Under the pieces are notes generated by a model. That model was not told the origin of the DNA, searched no databases, and worked only from the letters and a program-made list of their open reading frames with translations. From Desulfocapsa sulfexigens (lineage in GTDB: Bacteria; Desulfobacterota; Desulfobulbia; Desulfobulbales; Desulfocapsaceae), in NCBI GenBank assembly GCA_020721165.1, contig DYNG01000088.1, positions 1 to 5,254 of the forward strand: 5,254 nt of DNA, in the 5' to 3' direction. Shown one piece after another: positions 1 through 5,254 of the stretch. The number at the start of each line of letters is the position of its first letter. Within the stretch, counting starts at the first letter, position 1. The translations under genes and the position numbers were made by a program.

Positions 1-549
1 GAGATCGCCACCGGCTTTGGGCGCAGCGGTGAACTCTTTGCCTGTGACCATGCCGGGATCAGCCCTGATATCCTCTGTCTGGGCAAGGCCCTGACCGGCG
101 GGATGATGACCCTGGCGGCGGTTCTCTGCGCCACGAAGGTGGCCGCCACCATCTCTGCCGGTGTTCCCGGGGTCTTTATGCACGGCCCCACCTTTATGGC
201 CAACCCGCTGGCCTGTTCCGTGGCCTGCGCCTCCATTCGGCTTTTACTGGAATCTGACTGGCAGCAGCAGGTGCGCCGGATCGAAAGGTTGTTGAAAGAG
301 GGGCTTGCCCCTTGTCGGGAATTGCCGCAGGTGAGCGATGTCCGGGCGCTGGGGGCCATTGGCGTGGTGGAAATGCGCGAGCCGGTGGATATGGCCCTGA
401 TGCAGGCGGCCTTTGTCGAGCGGGGCGTCTGGGTGCGGCCCTTTGGCCGGCTGGTCTATGTGATGCCGCCCTATTGCATAACCGAGGAAGATTTATCTCG
501 GGTGACCACGGCCATTGTTGACGAGGTGAGCCGGGTGGGACGATCATGA
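1..549 (+). CDS. bioA: Adenosylmethionine-8-amino-7-oxononanoate aminotransferase (DAPA synthase), C-terminal part
   Basis: PLP-dependent class III aminotransferase of the cytoplasm that converts KAPA to 7,8-diaminopelargonate, normally with S-adenosylmethionine as amino donor. It is cut by the left window edge: the frame is open from base 1, and 182 residues are visible of about 430 in the family, so roughly the last 40%. Visible family motifs (window numbering) are DEIATGFGR-type IATGFGRSG at 2-10, LGKALTGG at 27-34 with the probable PLP-binding lysine at K29 (bases 85-87), MHGPTFMANPLAC at 60-72 with the phosphate-contacting Thr of GPTF, LGAIGVVE at 117-124, and GVWVRPFGRLVYVMPPY at 142-158. 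R146 matches the carboxylate-binding arginine of the E. coli enzyme. Similarity to E. coli BioA is recognisable along the whole stretch. The TGA stop overlaps the bioF start (ATGA, 546-549). No missing key residue or frameshift is seen. Assignment is very secure; the amino donor cannot be told from this part. Confidence 0.97.
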   Translation, partial: EIATGFGRSGELFACDHAGISPDILCLGKALTGGMMTLAAVLCATKVAATISAGVPGVFMHGPTFMANPLACSVACASIRLLLESDWQQQVRRIERLLKEGLAPCRELPQVSDVRALGAIGVVEMREPVDMALMQAAFVERGVWVRPFGRLVYVMPPYCITEEDLSRVTTAIVDEVSRVGRS

Positions 550-1748
550 GCGGCGAGTTCCAGCAGCGATTGCAGCTTCTGCACGACCAGGGCAGATTGC
601 GGCAACTCCGGCCCCTGAGCGGGCGGCGGGGCTGCCGGGTTCAGTATCAGGGGCAGGATCTGCTCAACCTCACCTCCAATGATTATCTGGGATTGGCAGG
701 CGACATGGCGCTGGCGGAACATTTCTACCAGGGCCTGGAGGCGGGGAATCTGCTGGCGGAATATGGCCTGGGGGCGGCTTCGTCCCGTCTTCTGGCCGGC
801 GACAGCGATTTGGCCCATAGCCTGGAAGATGAACTGGCCACGGCCTATGGAAGACCGACGGCGCTGCTCTTTAATTCCGGCTACCACGCCAACATCGGCA
901 TTTTGCCCGCCCTGCTGGGCAAGAATGATCTGATCCTTTCCGACAAACTCAATCACGCCTCCATCCATGATGGCCTTCGTTTATGCCGGGCGACTCATAA
1001 ACGATTTGCCCATCGTGATTATGAACAACTGGAATCTTTTTTGGCCAGCCATCGGCATCGCTATGAACAGGTGATTATTGTTTCCGAATCGGTCTTCAGT
1101 ATGGATGGCGACAGCGCCGATCTGCCTCGCCTGGTCTCTCTGAAAAAAAAGTATGATGCCCTGCTCTATCTCGATGAGGCCCATGCCGTCGGTCTGTATG
1201 GCGGCAAAGGGCTGGGGAAGGCGGAAGAAGAGGGCGTTGGGGCGGATGTTGATCTGTTGATGGGCACCTTTGGCAAGGCCTTTGCCTCCATCGGCGCCTT
1301 TGTGGTCTGCTCGCGGGAGATTCATGATATTCTGGTCAACTTTAGCCGCTCTCTTATCTTCACCACGGCCCTGCCGCCGGTGGTCGTCAACTGGAGTCGC
1401 CATATTTTCAGGCTTCAGCAGGGCATGGGTGAACAGCGACGACACCTGGCCGGATTGTCCCGGCAGTTGCGGCTGGCTCTGGAGAAGCAGGGGCTGGCAA
1501 CGGCTGGCGATGCCAATATCATCCCGCTGATTATCGGGGCCGATCAGGAAGCGGTCAGACTGGCCGAGAGAATGCGGGAACAGGGATTTCTGATCTTTCC
1601 GGTGCGACCGCCGGCGGTGCCCGAAGGCACTGCCCGTTTCCGCTTGTCCTTGACGGCGGACATGCAATGGTCGGATCTGGCGGCGCTGCCCGAGATTTTT
1701 GGACGGGAACGGGCGGCAAACCGGTCAGGGGCAGGGGCCGGAGTATGA
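546..1748 (+). CDS. bioF: 8-amino-7-oxononanoate synthase (KAPA synthase)
   Basis: PLP-dependent alpha-oxoamine synthase that condenses pimeloyl-ACP (or pimeloyl-CoA) with L-alanine, releasing CO2 and the carrier, to give KAPA. The protein has 400 residues, slightly above the usual 380-390. Motifs in order are NLTSNDYLGL at 41-50, GLGAASSRLLAG at 74-85, FNSGYHANIG at 109-118, SDKLNHASIHDG at 132-143 (H137 as the PLP-stacking histidine), SVFSMDGD at 182-189, LYLDEAHAVG at 207-216 (D210 and H213 at the cofactor) and MGTFGKAFASIGAF at 239-252, where K244 is the Schiff-base lysine. EGTARFRLSLT at 360-370 is the C-terminal substrate-binding segment. The ATG at 546 overlaps the bioA stop and gives a normal family N-terminus. 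The last 15 residues (GRERAANRSGAGAGV) look like a non-conserved tail; its DNA also carries the likely ribosome-binding site of bioG. BioF could be confused with 2-amino-3-ketobutyrate CoA ligase, but its position between bioA and bioG/bioC settles the call. Confidence 0.97.
   Translation: MSGEFQQRLQLLHDQGRLRQLRPLSGRRGCRVQYQGQDLLNLTSNDYLGLAGDMALAEHFYQGLEAGNLLAEYGLGAASSRLLAGDSDLAHSLEDELATAYGRPTALLFNSGYHANIGILPALLGKNDLILSDKLNHASIHDGLRLCRATHKRFAHRDYEQLESFLASHRHRYEQVIIVSESVFSMDGDSADLPRLVSLKKKYDALLYLDEAHAVGLYGGKGLGKAEEEGVGADVDLLMGTFGKAFASIGAFVVCSREIHDILVNFSRSLIFTTALPPVVVNWSRHIFRLQQGMGEQRRHLAGLSRQLRLALEKQGLATAGDANIIPLIIGADQEAVRLAERMREQGFLIFPVRPPAVPEGTARFRLSLTADMQWSDLAALPEIFGRERAANRSGAGAGV
1733..1737 (+). 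promoter_or_regulatory. Probable ribosome-binding site of bioG
   Basis: AGGGG ends 7 nt before the ATG at 1745, a good Shine-Dalgarno distance, and lies inside the last codons of bioF in a G-rich stretch (1726-1743). It supports 1745 as the bioG start over the in-frame ATG at 1667, which would overlap bioF by 82 nt and add 26 residues resembling no family member. The site is inferred from sequence only. Confidence 0.55.
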
Positions 1749-2473
1749 AACTCGTCTGGCTGTCCCCTCATGGCGATGTCGGCGACGAACCCGAGCCGCC
1801 AGTCCGCTCGTCACGGCTGCTCATCTTTTGTAACGGCTGGGGGATGGATGAGACCCCGTTCCGGCCCTTGGCCGCCGGATCAGCGGTGGACATACTCATG
1901 CTCTACGACTACCATGACCTGGAGCTGCACTGCGTCGTTGCCCGCCTGTTCAGTCGTTATTCTTCCGTTTCTCTGGTTGCCTGGTCTCTGGGGGTGTGGG
2001 TGGGGCAGCAGCTTTTCCGCCACTGGGCCCATCGTTTCCATACCGCCATTGCCATTGCCGGCACCCTCTGCCCGATCCATGACCAGTTGGGAATTCCGGC
2101 GGAGATGGTGAGGGGGACGATTGCGCAGTGGAGCGAGGCCAGCCGCTTGAAATTTTATCGTCGTGTCTGTCAGGAGCCTCTCGTGCTGGAGACATTTCTC
2201 CAGCATCAACCGCAAAGAACGGTGGAGAGCCAGAGGTTGGAGTTGGCCGCCCTGCAAAGACGAGTGGATTGCGAAGGGATGGAGACGGCCATCTACCACC
2301 AGGTACTGATTACCGAGCAGGATCGGATTTTTCCTGCCGCGCACCAGTTGGCATTCTGGCAGCAGGGACGATTGGGGCTGAGGGTGCGGCGCGTCCAGGG
2401 CCCCCATTTCCCCTTTTATGCCTGGCAAAACTGGGATGATCTGCTGGAATTGGCCGGGGAAGAGGGGCGATGA
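1745..2473 (+). CDS. bioG: Pimeloyl-ACP methyl ester carboxylesterase BioG (DUF452 alpha/beta hydrolase)
   Basis: BioG-family esterases hydrolyse pimeloyl-ACP methyl ester, ending the BioC-started chain so that BioF can use it; they replace BioH. The protein has 242 residues, somewhat longer than the roughly 210-220 usual for BioG. Visible features are a short beta strand then IFCNGWGMDETPF at 27-39 (the FNGWGMD signature, oxyanion-hole region), LYDYHDL at 53-59, VAWSLGVWVG at 78-87 with the nucleophile elbow W-S-L-G and catalytic candidate S81, IAGTLCPIHDQLGIP at 104-118 (the 'NGT..PI....GIP' block), LITEQDRIFP at 188-197 with candidate acid D193, and GPHFPFY at 219-225 with candidate base H221. 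Extra length sits at the N-terminus, residues about 9-23, a Pro/Glu/Asp-rich insert before the first core strand. There is no signal peptide, so it acts in the cytoplasm. The start at 1745 overlaps the bioF stop (ATGA) and the stop overlaps bioC. Biotin context and motifs favour BioG over BioH, BioK or BioV. Confidence 0.93.
   Translation: MKLVWLSPHGDVGDEPEPPVRSSRLLIFCNGWGMDETPFRPLAAGSAVDILMLYDYHDLELHCVVARLFSRYSSVSLVAWSLGVWVGQQLFRHWAHRFHTAIAIAGTLCPIHDQLGIPAEMVRGTIAQWSEASRLKFYRRVCQEPLVLETFLQHQPQRTVESQRLELAALQRRVDCEGMETAIYHQVLITEQDRIFPAAHQLAFWQQGRLGLRVRRVQGPHFPFYAWQNWDDLLELAGEEGR
2456..2467 (+). promoter_or_regulatory. Probable ribosome-binding region of bioC
   Basis: A purine-only run, GGGGAAGAGGGG, lies within the last codons of bioG. 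Its first half (GGGGA, 2456-2460) sits 9 nt before the ATG at 2470; the second half is only 2 nt away, so the first is the likelier Shine-Dalgarno. It supports the overlapping start of bioC, alongside possible translational coupling from bioG. Confidence 0.45.
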
Positions 2474-3243
2474 CAACCGGTTTTGGCGATAAAGAGCGGA
2501 TCGCCCGCTGCTTCCGCCAGGCGCTGGCCACCTATAACGATCACGCGATCGTGCAGCGGCAAGTGGGCCGCCGCCTGCTGACTCTGACCGATGAGTTTTC
2601 GGATATCAGGTATGAACGGGCGCTGGAGATTGGTTGCGGCACCGGCCTGTTGACCCACGAGCTCTGTCGGCAAAAGGCGGTGGCCACCCTGTTTCTCAAC
2701 GATCTGGTGGCGGACTTTCTCCCCTTGGTGGTGATGGGCCTCCCAGAGCGGCAAGGGCCGGTATTGTGTCCCTGTTTTGGCGATATTGAAACCATTCCTC
2801 TGCCCTCTGACCTGAACCTGATTATTTCCAGTTCCTCGTTTCAGTGGCTGGCAGATCTGCCCCGCTTCTTTCAGACCCTTTCCCGTTCCTTGCAGGCCGG
2901 CGGTTTTCTGGTATTTTCCCTCTTTGGCCCCGGCACCCTCGCTGAATTCCGGGAGTTGACCGGTGTCGGGCTTGACTATCGCCGGGCCGAAGAACTGGCA
3001 GCGATTCTGGCCCGGGATTTTATCGTGGAGAGAGTGGTTGAGGAGCGGATTCCCTTGCTCTTGCCCAATCCCCGGGCCCTGCTGCATCATCTGCGGGCCA
3101 CGGGAGTGGGGGGCGCGCGCGAATATCGCTGGAGCAAGAAGGGCCTGCAACGATTTGAGCAGGAGTATCAGGCCCGTTTTGGCGCCGATGGCGGAGTTGT
3201 CGCCAGTTTTGTCGCCCTCTTTTTCGTTGTACGCAAGAGGTGA
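2470..3243 (+). CDS. bioC: Malonyl-ACP O-methyltransferase BioC
   Basis: SAM-dependent class I methyltransferase that methylates the omega-carboxyl of malonyl-ACP, disguising it so that the fatty-acid synthase can extend it to pimeloyl-ACP methyl ester. The protein has 257 residues, typical for BioC. The N-terminus (residues 5-33, FGDKERIARCFRQALATYNDHA) matches the family's 'K..va..F..aa..Yd..a..Q' helix. Motif I is LEIGCGTGLLTHEL at 52-65 (SAM-binding glycine loop). ND at 77-78 ends the second strand, GDIETIPLP at 104-112 is the motif near the adenine, and SSSFQWLADL at 121-130 is the BioC-typical strand with QW. SRSLQAGGFLVFSLFGPGTLAEFRE at 138-162 follows the diagnostic 'L.pGG.l.FS.fGpgTl.El' pattern, and LRATGVGGAR at 208-217 matches the 'lk..GatG.n' block. 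The ATG at 2470 overlaps the bioG stop. This is the last gene of the operon, and its TGA lies 129 bp from the convergent selB end. A general ubiquinone-type methyltransferase is unlikely given the motifs and neighbours. Confidence 0.95.
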   Translation: MTTGFGDKERIARCFRQALATYNDHAIVQRQVGRRLLTLTDEFSDIRYERALEIGCGTGLLTHELCRQKAVATLFLNDLVADFLPLVVMGLPERQGPVLCPCFGDIETIPLPSDLNLIISSSSFQWLADLPRFFQTLSRSLQAGGFLVFSLFGPGTLAEFRELTGVGLDYRRAEELAAILARDFIVERVVEERIPLLLPNPRALLHHLRATGVGGAREYRWSKKGLQRFEQEYQARFGADGGVVASFVALFFVVRKR

Positions 3244-3372
3244 CAGGATTCGTCTCGCCATCGTTGGCGCATTGAGAGTGGCACAGCAGGAGCAAGGGCA
3301 GGGCGGCCAGCCATTTGCAGGGTGCCCATCAATGGAACAGGGGAGGAAAAACAGTGGCAACAGGCTCGCGGA
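3244..3372. other. Convergent intergenic gap between bioC and selB
   Basis: 129 bp between two stop codons facing each other. A short perfect inverted repeat, CGCCA-TCGT-TGGCG (3256-3269), starts 13 nt after the bioC stop, but no run of T follows on either strand, so it is not a classic intrinsic terminator. A weak CCATT/AATGG pair (about 3312-3341) also lacks a T-tract. The only poly-A/T run is AAAAA near 3350 (TTTTT for - strand transcripts), without a clear stem before it. Termination here may be Rho-dependent or rely on the weak hairpin. No gene, tRNA or repeat is seen. Confidence 0.5.
3256..3269 (+). terminator. Weak hairpin after bioC, possible termination or 3'-end element
   Basis: CGCCA and TGGCG form a 5-bp perfect stem with a 4-nt TCGT loop, 13-26 nt past the bioC stop. 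Flanking bases do not extend the stem, and the downstream sequence (CATTGAGAGTGG) has no U-tract. It could protect the mRNA 3' end or do nothing; a stem this short can occur by chance. Confidence 0.2.
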
Positions 3373-5254
3373 TCACGGGCTTTTCTTGCGCAGGATGCGG
3401 GTGTCACCGACCCGGATGGTCAGTTTGACCCGGTCGAAATATTCCAGTAGAGGAATGGAGAATTTCCGGGTCAGGCCGGTCAGTTCTTTAAAGCGGGGTG
3501 CGTCAATATCGCCTTCACGGAGGAGAAAATCGCTCAGATCGCGGGTGAGTTTGGCAATGGTATCCGCGTGATAATAGAGGCTTTCGCTGATCTTGACCAG
3601 TGTGCCTTGGCGCAGGAGCAGGGCCAGCACCTCTTTGACCATCTTGTCGGGGGCGTCGGCAAATCGCTCGCCGCTCTCGCGGATGGTGGCCGTGGCCAGT
3701 CCTTTATTCTGATACCAGGCGGCGATCTCCTGTTGCAGGGCCTGCTCATCGGCATGCAGGGCAATACTGTGGGTGGCCAACCGCACCTCCGCCTCTTCCT
3801 GGACGACCAGTCCCTTTTTCCCCAGTTCGTGCAGGCAGAATTGAAAAACCTTCTGCCCCACCCGTTTGCCCAGACTGGAGCGGAGCTCTTCCTTGGACAG
3901 GCCGTTTTGCAGGGGCTGCCTGTGGTGGAAGGCCGTCAGAGTGGTCAGCAGGGCACTCTCAATGCCATCGCTGACCGTCTGGGCCAGATAGCGTTGGGCG
4001 GCTGAATCCACCACCACCACCTTGCGGGTGGAGAGTGGCCCGTTCATGATTTTTTTGAACTGTTTGCCAAAAAGGCCCAGGCGGATGGAAAGTTCATCAG
4101 CAGTGAGGCCGCTGGTCTGGCTCTCTTCGAGGAAGAGGAGGAGCTGCTCTTCAAGGCTGCCATGCTCCAGCGCTTGAAAGATGGCGGAGTTGGCCTGGCG
4201 GTCATGGTCGGTGGCCCGCTTTCGTTTGCGGGGCGGCTGGTTGCCCAGCACCGTGCCGCCGCCAATGGTGGTGGCCGGGGAATAACTGCGCACGACGAAA
4301 TGGTCTTGCGGCCAGACCGCCACTGGTTCTTCACAGAGAAGCTGAATGGCGGCCCGGTTGCCGGGGCTGATTTCGTCCTGGGTGAGCAGGGAGATGCGGC
4401 CCATGATTTCGGCGGTTCCCAGATGAATGCGAACCCGGGTTCGGTGTTTGAGCGGTTTCTCGTTGGCGGCCAGATAGAGAAAATCGCAGTCCAGCATATA
4501 GCCGGCCTGTAAACATCCGGGGGTGGCGGCCACCATGCCCCGTTCAATCAGGGCCGTGTCAACCCCCTGCAGATTGATGGCGGTGCGGTGCCCGGCCTCC
4601 ACTTCGCTGACTGTCTGCGAATGCACCTGGAGGCCGCGGACCTTGGCAATCAGGTCATGTGGATAGAATTGCAGTTCCTCTCCCTCCTTCACCCGCCCGG
4701 AAACCGAGGTGCCGGTAATAACCGCCCCAAAACCCTTCATCGCAACAATCCGATCCACTGGCAGCCGGAAAGGGCCATGCACCTCTTTGAGCTCCTGACG
4801 AAGCACAAAACGATTCAACTCCTCTTTCAGCTCAGCTATGCCGTCCCCGGTGATGGAGGAGACGGTGAGCAGCGGCGCCTTTTCCAAAAAACTGCCCTGG
4901 CAGAAATCCCTGACCTCTTCGGTCACCATCTCCAGCCAGTCCGGCTCCACCATGTCTTTTTTGGTGATGACGATAATTCCTTCCTTGACCCCCAGAAGCT
5001 GGCAGATTTCAAAATGCTCTCTGGTCTGGGGCATGATCCCCTCGTCCGCCGCGACAATAAAGGCGACGATGTCCATGCCCATGACGCCGGCCACCATGTT
5101 CTTGACAAATTTTTCGTGACCGGGGACATCCACAATGCCGAGACGGTGGCCGCAAGGCAGATCAAGGTGGGCGAAACCGAGTTCAATGGTGATGCCGCGC
5201 TTTTTCTCTTCCTTGAGACGGTCGGTTTCAATGCCGGTGAGGGCGCGAATCAGG
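3373..5254 (-). CDS. selB: Selenocysteine-specific translation elongation factor SelB, lacking only the extreme N-terminus
   Basis: GTPase that carries Sec-tRNA(Sec) to ribosomes paused at UGA by binding the SECIS hairpin of selenoprotein mRNAs. 626 residues are visible; the open frame reaches the right edge at codon 5253-5251 (LIRALTG). By family alignment about 15 residues are missing, including the P-loop GHIDHGKT, giving about 640 in full, near the 610-640 norm. G domain, window numbering: RGITIELGFA at 19-28 (switch I, Thr22), DVPGHEKFVKNM at 42-53 (G3), TKKD at 97-100 (G4, a TKxD form as in E. coli SelB), SSITGDG at 132-138 (G5). EF-Tu-like domains follow: RLPVDRIVAMKGFGAVITGT (163-182), HLGTAEIMGRI (277-287), then the SelB signature RSYSPATTIGGGTVLG (322-337). 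Residues about 365-626 hold four winged-helix segments; the last contains FKELTGLTRKFSIPLLEYFDR (588-608) and RVGDTRILR (614-622), the conserved SECIS-binding end. In-frame GTG at 5133 is an internal Val, not a start. The promoter and any selA lie beyond the window. Confidence 0.97.
   Translation of the reverse strand, partial: LIRALTGIETDRLKEEKKRGITIELGFAHLDLPCGHRLGIVDVPGHEKFVKNMVAGVMGMDIVAFIVAADEGIMPQTREHFEICQLLGVKEGIIVITKKDMVEPDWLEMVTEEVRDFCQGSFLEKAPLLTVSSITGDGIAELKEELNRFVLRQELKEVHGPFRLPVDRIVAMKGFGAVITGTSVSGRVKEGEELQFYPHDLIAKVRGLQVHSQTVSEVEAGHRTAINLQGVDTALIERGMVAATPGCLQAGYMLDCDFLYLAANEKPLKHRTRVRIHLGTAEIMGRISLLTQDEISPGNRAAIQLLCEEPVAVWPQDHFVVRSYSPATTIGGGTVLGNQPPRKRKRATDHDRQANSAIFQALEHGSLEEQLLLFLEESQTSGLTADELSIRLGLFGKQFKKIMNGPLSTRKVVVVDSAAQRYLAQTVSDGIESALLTTLTAFHHRQPLQNGLSKEELRSSLGKRVGQKVFQFCLHELGKKGLVVQEEAEVRLATHSIALHADEQALQQEIAAWYQNKGLATATIRESGERFADAPDKMVKEVLALLLRQGTLVKISESLYYHADTIAKLTRDLSDFLLREGDIDAPRFKELTGLTRKFSIPLLEYFDRVKLTIRVGDTRILRKKSP

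Noticed and set aside
1667..1744. In-frame upstream ATG at 1667 as the start of bioG.
   Set aside because: It would overlap bioF by 82 nt and add 26 residues unlike any BioG. The ATG at 1745 has the ATGA overlap and a well-spaced ribosome-binding site.
2416..3360. 314-codon open frame on the - strand antisense to bioC.
   Set aside because: It lies opposite a strongly supported BioC, its translation shows no family motif, and long antisense frames are common in GC-rich DNA.
3241..3450. Possible selenocysteine read-through of the bioC TGA: the frame stays open to a TAG at 3448 and a hairpin (3256-3269) sits 13 nt after the TGA.
   Set aside because: BioC is already full length with its normal end at the TGA. 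The 4-nt loop TCGT lacks the G expected at the start of a bacterial SECIS loop, and the extension resembles no domain and would run antisense into selB.
3568..4512. Two + strand open frames (3568-4005 and 4162-4512) inside selB.
   Set aside because: They are reverse-strand shadows of the conserved SelB winged-helix and domain III coding sequence, with no family motifs or ribosome-binding site.
5131..5133. GTG at 5133 (- strand) as the selB start codon.
   Set aside because: It encodes the Val of IVDVPGHEK inside the G domain; conserved residues (RGITIEL, LIRALTG) continue upstream to the window edge.

Overview
This window holds the end of a biotin-synthesis operon on the + strand (bioA-bioF-bioG-bioC, positions 1-3243). 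It converges on a selB gene on the - strand (3373 to the right edge). About 97% of the window is coding, no gene looks broken, and the only real gap is 129 bp between the two convergent units. No mobile element, CRISPR array, RNA gene or phage-like segment is visible.

Layout. Positions 1-549 are the C-terminal part of bioA (DAPA aminotransferase); its start lies left of the window. bioF (KAPA synthase, 546-1748), bioG (pimeloyl-ACP methyl ester esterase, 1745-2473) and bioC (malonyl-ACP O-methyltransferase, 2470-3243) follow. Every junction in this row is a 4-bp ATGA overlap, so the four genes should form one translationally coupled transcript. On the opposite strand, selB (selenocysteine-specific elongation factor) enters from the right edge and ends at 3373. 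It lacks only about its first 15 residues.

How the genes work together. BioC methylates the free carboxyl of malonyl-ACP so that fatty-acid synthesis can use it as a primer. After two elongation rounds BioG removes the methyl group to give pimeloyl-ACP. BioF condenses pimeloyl-ACP with alanine to KAPA, and BioA transaminates KAPA to DAPA. BioD and BioB, needed to finish biotin, are not in the window and may lie upstream of bioA. SelB is functionally unrelated; it shows that the organism decodes UGA as selenocysteine. All five visible genes end in TGA, so UGA is still the ordinary stop codon here.

Organism. A Gram-negative-type bacterium with fairly high GC (roughly 60%, judged by eye). BioC/BioG biotin synthesis, tightly packed genes and SelB fit a Desulfobacterota (for example Desulfobulbales-like) or similar anaerobe. 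This placement is an inference with low confidence. I see no undescribed system; this is a well-ordered housekeeping region with a few details worth checking.
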